DNA of 64,000 nucleotides from Thiomonas delicata (GTDB lineage Bacteria > Pseudomonadota > Gammaproteobacteria > Burkholderiales > Burkholderiaceae_C), in the NCBI RefSeq assembly GCF_900088825.1, contig NZ_LT592170.1, positions 1,426,523 through 1,490,522 of the forward strand. Direction: 5' to 3'. The position numbers and the translations under genes are program-made. Shown here piece after piece: positions 20,209-27,301 of this stretch. A model generated the notes under the pieces. It was not told where the DNA came from. It saw only the letters and a list, made by a program, of their open reading frames with translations, and did not search any database. Positions within the stretch are counted from its first letter, which is position 1, and the number at the start of each line of letters is the position of its first letter.

Positions 20209-20442
20209 TTACGCCATGGTGTAGGCAGTCAGTTCGGAAATCGCGGCATCCGAGATATCTTGTTTCTGCTGTTGCATGTTGATGTAAATGCCAAGGGCGA
20301 TGCGCCCTGGCAAGCTCGAGTTCATCCACGGGCGTGGCGTCGAGAGAGTGGGGTTCTGCGCAAATTGCCCCTCCAGAAAGAACGGTCCTTGCATGCTCGA
20401 GGGGTTCGATTGCTGCCAGCTTCGAGCGCTTGCCGAGTTCAT
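20209..20442 (-). CDS. Possible small protein of unknown function
   Basis: A 77-residue ORF (MNSASARSWQQSN... ending SDAAISELTAYTMA) with coding-like third-position GC preference and a helical C-terminus. It ends 44 bases before the acidic-protein gene in the same direction, so it fits as the middle gene of the leftward operon. No ribosome site is evident and no family is recognised. A frame-shifted alternative ORF covers the same bases. Confidence 0.35.
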   Translation of the reverse strand: MNSASARSWQQSNPSSMQGPFFLEGQFAQNPTLSTPRPWMNSSLPGRIALGIYINMQQQKQDISDAAISELTAYTMA

Positions 20443-20617
20443 GGCCTTTCACGGTCGATGCGTTTTATGGAGTGCTAGTGTTTGGCCGCAATTCAGGGGC
20501 CGGCGCCGTCAACGGCGGTCAGCTGCCACTATTGGGCGTCGGCGAACGGATGGCGCGGGTTCGGCTTTTTGGGTATGGCCGGCTCAAACCCCGTGGCGGG
20601 TGAAGCATCGTCTGCGG

Positions 20618-21475
20618 TTACTCGCATTTGCAAAAAATTTCCAGCGCATAGTGGGCGTCTGGAACATGTTGCTCAAGGTCTGCCGCCGTGTACGTCTTTC
20701 CCTCGAGGTCGAAAGCCACGGTCTTCGCCAGCGAGTCGCGCCAGGAGTTCTCGAAGGGACTGCCTGCGAAGTTTCTTGCCAGACCGCCGTCATCTCGTGT
20801 CCCGAGCACGACGATGCCCGGTTCACAGTAGTGGAGGCCATTTCGCCGAAGTCTTTGGTCCGAGACACGGGATGCATGCCCCCCAGCTGAATGACGCGCC
20901 TCGCAAAGCGACTTGAATGTTGTCGTCCTGCCACTGATACGAAGTGTTCTCTCCAGCACGTGCCGAACAGCCGAATTGGTGACGACCGATGCGCGCCATG
21001 ATTTTGGCGATGCTGCAATCGGGACAGCGAAGGATTTCTCCCTGGAAGACCAAGGAGAGTTCAGCCAATTCACTTGCGTTTGGAGCAGGTCTGAAGCACA
21101 GCGCTCCAGTTCATCCAAGGTGCCAATGAGAGCGCCTTCGACTTCGGCGTCTCGCCGGCGCTCGAGGTCAAGGCGAACATGCAGAAGCGCGTCTTTGGCG
21201 AACAGCGTGGGCCATGCCTTCAGGTCTCCTTTGGCCAGCATTTCCGTCAGCGCGCTCCGGGAAAACAAGCTGAACAGATTGGCCGTTGCATGCATTGCAA
21301 ACAGATTGGGGCTGCCAAGATGGCGGACTGCGTAAAGGGCGCCGGTCGTTGCGTTCAGCAGTGACGCCGCGTCATAGACGATTCCACTCGCGGGGTCCTT
21401 CTTGCCTTGGCTGACGCTTCGCAGCGATTCGTCAAACATTGCGATGTATCGCGCGGCTTGGTTGTTTTTGTTCAT
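20618..21475 (-). pseudogene. Unknown protein gene with apparently shifted reading frame
   Basis: One frame is open for 285 codons from ATG 21475. Its first about 140 residues (MNKNNQAARYIAMFDESLRS...LERCASDLLQTQVNWL) and last about 70 (EPGIVVLGTRDDGGLARN...HYALEIFCKCE) look protein-like. The middle is Ser/Arg-rich and unconvincing. In the next frame, 21068-20900 gives a zinc-ribbon-like segment (EILRCPDCSIAKIMARIGRHQFGC, then ENTSYQWQDDNIQVALRG). The third frame, about 20910-20840, gives VIQLGGMHPVSRTKDFGEMASTTV, with good codon bias. Three successive shifts that restore the first frame suggest indels, either real decay or assembly errors. No known family is recognised. It is the first gene of the operon repressible by the adjacent WYL regulator. 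Confidence 0.45.
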
Positions 21476-21732
21476 GAAAGCGTTCCAGGTTATTTGTTGC
21501 GGATGCTTAGGTGTGTGTGTGTGTGTCGAATAGTCGACATGGGGAATCTTTGGCGCATTGCGCCGTGGTAGGGGTCTTGGAGGCGCCCCTTGCCTTCTTC
21601 TCTGTCATGGCAGTCGCACCGCGACTGCCATGCGTTGCCGGTCGATGCCTGAGCACAAGTTTTTAAGGAACGCGAGCCACCAACTTGGTGGTCCGTTGCC
21701 GGGCGAACCGGCATCACAATCAACGAATATAA
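21476..21732 (-). other. Structured leader of the leftward unknown operon
   Basis: This is about 250 bases between the promoter and the first gene. It contains a perfect 12-bp hairpin (21606-21632), a (GT)8 tract (21511-21526) and the short inverted repeat GTCGA-N4-TCGAC (21525-21538). A 77-codon ORF starting with TTG at 21723, only a few bases after the predicted transcription start, spans the leader. Its codon use is weak and it is not called. Confidence 0.4.
21606..21632. repeat. 12-bp perfect hairpin in the operon leader
   Basis: CATGGCAGTCGC and GCGACTGCCATG are inverse complements separated by ACC. There is no T run on either side, so it is not a standard terminator. It could be an RNA structure or a protein site. 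Confidence 0.5.
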
Positions 21733-21761
21733 ATAATACGTCTATTTTCTATGCGTGTCAA
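21733..21761 (-). promoter_or_regulatory. Sigma-70 promoter for the leftward unknown operon
   Basis: On the minus strand TTGACA (21761-21756, perfect -35) is followed by exactly 17 bases and TATTAT (21738-21733, 5 of 6 for -10). This is the strongest promoter I see in the island. It points at the 21475-19718 genes and away from the WYL regulator gene. Confidence 0.75.
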
Positions 21762-21773
21762 TAAAGTAGACGT
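21738..21773. promoter_or_regulatory. Inverted-repeat operator, probably for the WYL regulator
   Basis: ACGTCTATTTT (21738-21748) and the inverse of 21763-21773 (ACGTCTACTTT) match at 10 of 11 bases. The left arm overlaps the -10 region of the leftward promoter and the right arm abuts its -35. The pair sits just upstream of the WYL gene start at 21790, so one dimeric repressor could control both directions. BrxR and CapW bind inverted repeats in comparable positions. Confidence 0.65.
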
Positions 21774-21789
21774 GTGGCACAATGCGCCT

Positions 21790-22695
21790 ATGGCAAACAC
21801 GCAACACCACACATCCACGCCGTCGGCGCTCGACCCTGCCGGTCATTGGGGCCAAGGCCGCCGGCTCGAATTCATTGACTTTCGCCTGCGCTGGGAGGGG
21901 CGCTTGAACCGGTCTGACGTGATGGAGTTCTTCAGCATCTCCACACCGCGGGCTTCCATGGACATCGGGCGGTACCTGGAGCTGGCACCCGGCAATGCCT
22001 TCTACGACCGCAGCTCACGCAGCTACTTGGCAGCCAAGGAGTTCAAGCCGCTTTTTCCCGACAACAACCCCGAGCGCTATCTCAACGAGTTGCTGGCACG
22101 TGAGGCTGGCGTCGTGCCCAAGGGCCTCAGCTTCATCGGTTGGGTCCCGCCACTGGCCGTGATGCCGCGACCTGGACGCGTCGCACGGGCTGATGTCTTT
22201 CTCCAGGTCTTGGATGCCATCCGCGGTCACAAGGCATTGACGGTGGTGTATCAATCAATGAGCACTCCGCGGCCACAGGAGCGCGTCATTGCTCCGCACG
22301 CGCTTGCCCATGACGGGATGCGCTGGCACGTCCGTGCCTATTGCGCCCAGCGGGAGAAGTACCTCGACTTCCAGTTGGGGCGCTTTCTCGAGGTGGCTCC
22401 AAGCCAACGCCCTGGTACGGATGGGGCTGACGACGCTGCTTGGCATCGCATGGTTCCGCTGGTTCTGGCCCCGCATCCTGAACTGAGCCCCGAGCAGCAA
22501 CACGCGATTGCCCTGGACTACGGGATGGTGGACGGCTGTACTACCTTGCAGTGCCGCCAATCGATGCTCTTCTACACGCTTCGCTCTCTGCGCTTGCTCA
22601 AAGAGGGAGTCGAGTCCCCGCAGGACCAGCAAATCACGCTGAGGAACCGCGCGGCGATTGCGGAGTTCCTCCCCAAGGACGCTGCTAAGAGCTGA
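21790..22695 (+). CDS. WYL-domain transcriptional regulator (BrxR/CapW-like)
   Basis: A 301-residue protein. The N-terminus has a winged helix (LEFIDFRLRWEGRLNRSDVMEFFSISTPRASMDIGRYLELAP) and a dimer linker to about 120. The WYL domain covers about 135-210 (ALTVVYQSMSTPRPQERVIAPHALAHDGMRWHVRAYCAQREKYLDFQLGRFLEV), with the RWHVRAYC core and R/Y ligand-type residues. A C-terminal helical extension (SPEQQHAIALDYGM...YTLRSLRLL) follows. This matches repressors that guard BREX, CBASS and other defence islands and are released by a nucleic-acid-like ligand. I chose ATG 21790 over 21751 because the latter lies inside the operator. The gene diverges from an operon of unknown genes, its likely target. 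Confidence 0.88.
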   Translation: MANTQHHTSTPSALDPAGHWGQGRRLEFIDFRLRWEGRLNRSDVMEFFSISTPRASMDIGRYLELAPGNAFYDRSSRSYLAAKEFKPLFPDNNPERYLNELLAREAGVVPKGLSFIGWVPPLAVMPRPGRVARADVFLQVLDAIRGHKALTVVYQSMSTPRPQERVIAPHALAHDGMRWHVRAYCAQREKYLDFQLGRFLEVAPSQRPGTDGADDAAWHRMVPLVLAPHPELSPEQQHAIALDYGMVDGCTTLQCRQSMLFYTLRSLRLLKEGVESPQDQQITLRNRAAIAEFLPKDAAKS

Positions 22696-23051
22696 CGGAA
22701 CACGGCGCTGCTCGAGGCCGCTTAAGGAGCATTCGCAGTGGGCAAGACCCTGGGCGCATTCGTTGCAAGAGCACGCGTCGAGCTCGCAATGACCGATGCC
22801 GCAGGCAAATGGTTGCCAGCACACACGCGGGCTGCAGGAACTCCCGCGCAGGTCTACACGCGGGGCCCCAGTACTCCGCCCGCTCCAGCATCATGCGCTG
22901 AACCCTCGGCGCGCTGCGGCTTGGCACGGTTGTGCGGCACTTCTTGCGCCTGACGGTTCCTGTATCACAGTTCGCCCGCGTCATATGGGCCCCTGGTCGC
23001 TGTGATAATTCGCCACTTGTCTCCTACGACGACGTGCCGGAGGCTTAGCTC
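22696..23051. other. Gene-free stretch
   Basis: Only short ORFs that overlap on both strands are present, with no recognisable product. The right end carries GGAGG at about 23039-23043 ahead of a 25-codon ORF. Confidence 0.35.
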
Positions 23052-23129
23052 ATGACCCTGCGGGCCAGGAGTTTGAAACTCGCCAAGGCAGCCGGAACGG
23101 CTTTGCACGCATTGATAGCGAACCGATGA
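23052..23129 (+). CDS. Possible 25-residue upstream peptide
   Basis: ATG 23052 follows GGAGG by about 8 bases. The basic, amphipathic peptide (MTLRARSLKLAKAAGTALHA...) ends in a TGA that overlaps the ATG of the next gene (ATGA). It could serve as a translational coupler or be the remnant of a larger gene. Evidence is limited to the ribosome site and the overlap. Confidence 0.35.
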   Translation: MTLRARSLKLAKAAGTALHALIANR

Positions 23130-23425
23130 CCGACGAATCCCAACTCACCATCCCGCCGTCCTTCATCGCCCTTTACGTGGAGCCAGGCCGCACCAAGCCC
23201 CATGCGCCGCGCGACGTCATCACCCAGCGCTACGAGTTCTGCGAAGACCTGGCGACGATGCTGACCGACCGCGCATCGGAAATCAAGTTCGACCTGGGGG
23301 TGACCGAGTCGGATGTTCTTGAACGCATCCACCGCGGCTTGGAGGTCGAAGGCTCTGGCCTTGATGCCAAGGAGGCGCGGTGGGTGGTGACGCGCCTGGC
23401 GGAGTTGCTGGGGTGGACGGCGTAG
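23126..23425 (+). CDS. Conserved small protein of Burkholderiales, function unknown
   Basis: A 99-residue protein (MTDESQLTIPPSFIALYVEPGRTKPHAPRDVITQRYEFCEDLATMLTD...). The RYEFCEDLA segment, the (T/S)E.DVLER.HRGLE motif and the ending EARWVVTRLAELLGW are typical of a small family, often annotated without evidence as ATPase with chaperone activity. It has no Walker motif, so that label is not supported. No signal peptide or membrane segment is seen. It starts within the stop of a 25-codon ORF. It may be host rather than element sequence, since this family is usually chromosomal. Confidence 0.7.
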   Translation: MTDESQLTIPPSFIALYVEPGRTKPHAPRDVITQRYEFCEDLATMLTDRASEIKFDLGVTESDVLERIHRGLEVEGSGLDAKEARWVVTRLAELLGWTA

Positions 23426-23489
23426 GATGTTTGAGAAGGATACGTACGCCTGATGTGCCGATTGGCTTGCGTTCCAGACACCGCATATT

Positions 23490-25046
23490 TCACACCTGGA
23501 ACGACGGCGGCCTCAGTTCGGTCGGCCGGCCCTTGCCTTCCAGAAAATACCCAATCTCGACCATGGCCCAGGTGTCCTGTTCGCAGTAGGCCAGCAGGTT
23601 GCGACGTAACTCCGCCTTGCGCCTGGGCGTCAGCTCGGCGTCGAAGCAGGACTGCAGGTAGGCAACCTGCGCGCCGGTGCCGTCCTGCACCTCGTCCAGT
23701 TCTCCATAGTTCAGGTCGGGGGCGATGACCGGCAGCACCTTCTTGATGGAGAACGACCCCTTCATCGCCGGATGGTAGAAATGCTCCTTGACCACGGGGT
23801 GCAGGTCGACCAATCGCGCGGCCAGTCGCTTCAGCCGGTCCGCAAAGGCCGGATGGCGTTTGGCCAGCTCGACGATGCGACCTCGTTCATACGTGGCGTA
23901 ATACACCAGGATGGGGCCACCGTCCCCCACGTCGATGGCGTGCAGCATCTCCTCGATGCAGGGCTCGGAGGGGTCATGCCCGCTGAGGTCCAGGAAGGCG
24001 CGGTGCTCGAACACGCCGGGCGCCCGCTCGATATGGCAAGACCACTGGAACGGCACCTGCTCGTAAGGTCGCAAGCCGACCCACCGCGGCACCGGCAGGT
24101 CAATGCCTTCGAAGTCGAAGTAGTAGCGGGGATACGTCAGCCTTTGCATGAAGGTGTTGGCGCCAGGGGCGAGGATAGGGCGCCCGGTGCGGTGGGCCTG
24201 CTGGATGCGGCGGTACAACGCCGCCTGTGCACCGACCAGCTCACCGGGACGCGGCTCCAGCAAAGACGTATAGCCCTTGGCGGCGAGCTTGCGCGCCAAG
24301 GCCTTCCCAGCCGTATCGGGGAGCAAACTCAGCGGATGTTCGGGGCCGGGCGGCTCCAGCCTTTGGCACAGCGCCGCGTAAGGGCAGGGGTGGGGATGGG
24401 TGCATTGATTGCCCATGCGGACGTCGGGCATGTCGCCGTCAACCACATCCCGAGCCTGCCGCAGCCATTGTGGAACAGCACGCATGCGCTGTTGCACCGC
24501 ATCGGTGACGTCCAGTTGGCGAAACAAGCCGCGGTAGTCGCCGGCGCCTGGATAGCGCCATTGGTTGTCCAGCAGATTGAGCTCGGCGCGCGCCAGCGGC
24601 AGGCCGGCGCCTTCCAGCACCCAGGCCTGCACGGCGACATCATCCAAATGATGCTCGTCCGGCGAACTCGGGGTGGCCTTGTCCGGCTTCAGCGGAAACG
24701 TGGAGGCCTTGGTCTCGCGCAGGACATAGCCCGCCGCCTCCGGCAGCAAGGCATCGGCGCGGGCATACAAGCCGTCGCGCACCATGGGCATTTCGACGGC
24801 GGGCAGCATGGCGGCGGCGGTCAGTTCGGCCAACGCGGTCGCAGCATCGCTTGCCGGGTCTCCGGAGGTGTTCGGCCAGAGGTACTCCCCGACATCCCGA
24901 CGCGCATACTCGCCGACGAGACGGCCGTCGAGGGTGCGGCGGTCGACGGGGACGGACGCAGAAGTTTGCGGCTCGGGCGGATGGTGATGCAGCCACAGCA
25001 TCCGCGGGCATTGGCGCCAGGCCATCAGGTCGGATTTGGTCAGCAC
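23490..25046 (-). CDS. DUF2779 protein, Cas4-like nuclease plus exonuclease-like domain
   Basis: A 518-residue protein starting at GTG with AGGGGGAG upstream. The N-terminal domain resembles Cas4/RecB-type PD-(D/E)XK proteins: TKSDLMAWRQCPRMLWL, an ADALL...YVLRETKAST block (acidic residues and ExK), and a cysteine group CTHPHPCPYAALC at about 216-228 that could hold an Fe-S cluster with Cys14. The C-terminal DUF2779 domain starts YYFDFEGIDLPVPRWVGLRPYEQVPFQWSCHIE and continues YYATYERGRIVELAKRHP, HPVVKEHFYHPAMKGSFSIKKVLP and AYCEQDTWAMVEI. Its D/E...H...D pattern is reminiscent of a DnaQ-like exonuclease. The target is unknown. Position next to the integrase, in an island full of restriction genes, points to DNA processing or defence. 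Confidence 0.8.
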   Translation of the reverse strand: MLTKSDLMAWRQCPRMLWLHHHPPEPQTSASVPVDRRTLDGRLVGEYARRDVGEYLWPNTSGDPASDAATALAELTAAAMLPAVEMPMVRDGLYARADALLPEAAGYVLRETKASTFPLKPDKATPSSPDEHHLDDVAVQAWVLEGAGLPLARAELNLLDNQWRYPGAGDYRGLFRQLDVTDAVQQRMRAVPQWLRQARDVVDGDMPDVRMGNQCTHPHPCPYAALCQRLEPPGPEHPLSLLPDTAGKALARKLAAKGYTSLLEPRPGELVGAQAALYRRIQQAHRTGRPILAPGANTFMQRLTYPRYYFDFEGIDLPVPRWVGLRPYEQVPFQWSCHIERAPGVFEHRAFLDLSGHDPSEPCIEEMLHAIDVGDGGPILVYYATYERGRIVELAKRHPAFADRLKRLAARLVDLHPVVKEHFYHPAMKGSFSIKKVLPVIAPDLNYGELDEVQDGTGAQVAYLQSCFDAELTPRRKAELRRNLLAYCEQDTWAMVEIGYFLEGKGRPTELRPPSFQV

Positions 25047-25402
25047 CGAAGCTCCCCCTTGTCAATCCGTGTCGGGCGGAACGGCGTGTTCCGGTCAACA
25101 GCATTGTGCCGAGCTGGAGCCTTGCGTCGCAAGCAGCGCCAGGGCTTGTTGTGTCGGAGGGACATCGGCGGTTCTGCAGGGCGCGTGCGTTCCCATAAAA
25201 AAGAGGCGCGTTTGGTGCAGCGTTACGTCGTTACGGGGCACCGCATCACAACGCGATTCAAGACCACCGCCGCGCTTTACGGAAGCGCGCCCGCAAGCGC
25301 GGCCAAACAAATCCCGCCAAAGCGTGAATTTTTCACGCGCCGCTATCTGGGTTTTGGTAAGCGGTGGCTTTTCGCTGCTGAGCTGTTCCTCGAGCGCATC
25401 TC
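25047..25402. other. Intergenic stretch between the DUF2779 gene and the integrase
   Basis: There is no convincing gene. It contains GTTAC pairs at 25222-25234 and presumably the DUF2779 promoter. Confidence 0.4.
25222..25234. repeat. GTTAC pair with 8-bp period
   Basis: GTTAC begins at 25222 and 25230 in the context CGTTACGTCGTTACG. That 15-mer is also present at 10228-10242 in the other intergenic array. Confidence 0.55.
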
Positions 25403-26974
25403 CTAGGCTCTTACGCGTCGTTCCGGAAAAGCGATGACGTTCGACCGAGGTGGCGTGGGCATTGCCGTGGCGGCAATGAAGTTCACCGACAAGGTGGACG
25501 CGTCCCCGTTTGACACGAGCTCCGCCATCGTGACATTCGCCTTTTCGGCAAGCCGTTCACGGCCCTTATGCGTGTAGTGCGCACCCTCGGTAGCGAACGC
25601 GGCATCGAGTCGCAGCGCCATCTTGGATGCGCAAAGGTGGGCATACCGTGTGAGCATTCGAAGGTCACGATGACCGGAGAAGGCCTGTAGGTCGACCAGA
25701 TTGAATTGACCCGTGTCGGCGACGCGGCTGATGCCCTCGTGCCGCAAGTCGTGGATATGAAGCCCTTCAATGTGCGCATGGTTCAGGATGTAAGCCCAGG
25801 CGTCACGCACCTTGTCCACGCTCATGGGGAACACCCGTTCGTCATGGCGAGGAAGGGCGTCGAGCATCGCCACGAGTTCAGCGCGCAGCGGCAAGGTGCG
25901 CGCCAAGCCATTCTTGGTCTCGGGCAAGAACGCGGTTTGCTTGACCAAATCCACATGGGCCCATGTCAATCCGAGGGTCTCGCCCCGCCGCGCAGCGGTC
26001 ATCAGCTGGAATGCAACGAAAGCCTGCATCATGGTGCCGGGTTGCGCTTGAGCCTGCGCTACCGGGCGCAATTCCTTGCGCAGTCGCGCCTCGATGCGCT
26101 TCTTTTGCGAGAGGCTGCGGTACTGCTCGGGGACCTCGGGATGGCTTGCCAGCAGTTGTTCGACGGTCGCATCGACGGCGCGTTCGAGGTCCCAGGCCCG
26201 TGCACCGGCAAAAATGCGCTCTTCTTCACCGTCAGCGAGTCGGCGGTTACGCTCGTTGCGGTAGCGTGGTCGTTGGACACCTCTGATGGGTGAGTCGGCC
26301 AGAGGGTATTTCCAAACGTCGAGGATGAACGTGAACAAGGCGCTGAAGATGTCGACTTCACGGTCGACCGTGGCCGGTTCGCTGTCCTGCAGACGCTCCT
26401 CAATAAAGTCGTTGAGGTCATCGGTCGTGACCTCGGGCAGAGGTTTGTGCAGCCATTCCAGGCTGCCATAGGTTGTCCGCATCTGAAAGCTGCCGGGGTG
26501 CACCCTACGACCATGGGCCTTTTGCCAGTCCTTGAACTCTTCGACCAGCGCCTTTCCGTGCGGGCCGCTGTCCATGAGCATGGCCTCAAGCTTGTAGGTG
26601 AGCATGTCGGCGGACTTGAGCTTGGGCACCTTCTCCTTCAAGTACCGAACCATGAGTTGCGCGACCGTGACCTTGTGGGAGCGTGCGTAGTCGACGTACA
26701 GACCTCGTCCGCGCTCCTCCTCGATTTTGCGGATGAGCTTTTCGGCTGTCTCGACCGACGGCAGGGTGAAGGTTTGTGGCGCGCGGCCTTTCTGCCGTAC
26801 CCGCACCAGGATGGTGTCTTCGAGCTGGGTCACGGCAGGTTTGAATCCCTGCGCCCGCAGCTCGGCCATGTGGCTGGCCACGCGCGCTGGTGCGTTGAAG
26901 GGGAACTCCCGCGTGAGGTCCTCGCGATTTCTGACTGTGACGCGAAAACGGGAGCGGTTTTCCAGGGTTGCCAT
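25403..26974 (-). CDS. int: Tyrosine recombinase/integrase of the island
   Basis: A 523-residue protein with ATG at 26974 and GGAG 6 bases upstream; a TTG four codons earlier overlaps that ribosome site and is unlikely. The N-terminal about 120 residues bind DNA arms, and a core-binding domain follows (about 130-230). The catalytic residues are visible: Arg in MTAARRGETLGLTW (about 326), Lys in ETKNGLARTLPL, HDLRHEGISR (H..R, about 410), GHRDLRMLTRYAHL with His/Arg and the nucleophile Tyr (about 442). It reads away from tRNA-Pro, starting about 210 bases from the tRNA 3' end. This is the usual place for an integrase that uses the tRNA gene as its attachment site. It marks the right end of the element. 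Confidence 0.93.
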   Translation of the reverse strand: MATLENRSRFRVTVRNREDLTREFPFNAPARVASHMAELRAQGFKPAVTQLEDTILVRVRQKGRAPQTFTLPSVETAEKLIRKIEEERGRGLYVDYARSHKVTVAQLMVRYLKEKVPKLKSADMLTYKLEAMLMDSGPHGKALVEEFKDWQKAHGRRVHPGSFQMRTTYGSLEWLHKPLPEVTTDDLNDFIEERLQDSEPATVDREVDIFSALFTFILDVWKYPLADSPIRGVQRPRYRNERNRRLADGEEERIFAGARAWDLERAVDATVEQLLASHPEVPEQYRSLSQKKRIEARLRKELRPVAQAQAQPGTMMQAFVAFQLMTAARRGETLGLTWAHVDLVKQTAFLPETKNGLARTLPLRAELVAMLDALPRHDERVFPMSVDKVRDAWAYILNHAHIEGLHIHDLRHEGISRVADTGQFNLVDLQAFSGHRDLRMLTRYAHLCASKMALRLDAAFATEGAHYTHKGRERLAEKANVTMAELVSNGDASTLSVNFIAATAMPTPPRSNVIAFPERRVRA

Positions 26975-27183
26975 GCGTGTCTCCAAAACGAAGTGGGGAC
27001 ACCGTGAAGCAACCAGGTTTATGCGCCGCGCAAGGTCGGCGACGCATGGCCCTCAAGCCGTTTGGCGTGCGTCGCACGCCGGACTTTGAGGCAATCTGTG
27101 GCACAGAATTGCCACAGATTTCAATTCGCGGGATTTTTTCTTTCCGGAAAATCTTCGCAATTTATTGATTTTGCAAAGATTTT

Positions 27184-27260
27184 TGGTCGGGGTGAGAGGA
27201 TTCGAACCTCCGGCCTCTACGTCCCGAACGTAGCGCTCTACCAGGCTAAGCTACACCCCG
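27184..27260 (-). tRNA. tRNA-Pro (anticodon CGG), element integration site
   Basis: The 77-base minus-strand gene folds as a cloverleaf: acceptor CGGGGTG with CACCCCG, anticodon stem CTACG/CGTAG with loop TTCGGGA (anticodon CGG), and T arm GGAGGTTCGAATCCTC. Discriminator A and a template-encoded CCA follow. The integrase gene lies just past its 3' end. The attachment core is presumably the 3' half of this gene; no second copy was found within the window. Confidence 0.95.
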
Positions 27261-27301
27261 ATGCGGATTGGCGGACACACAAGCTCCTGGGCTTCAATGG
27301 C

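Noticed and set aside
20288-20890. 200-codon plus-strand ORF
   Set aside because: It covers two different minus-strand reading regions, has no ribosome site and no recognisable fold.
21490-21723. 77-codon ORF in the leader of the unknown operon
   Set aside because: It has a TTG start, little codon bias and includes the (GT)8 tract. It is noted as possible but not called.
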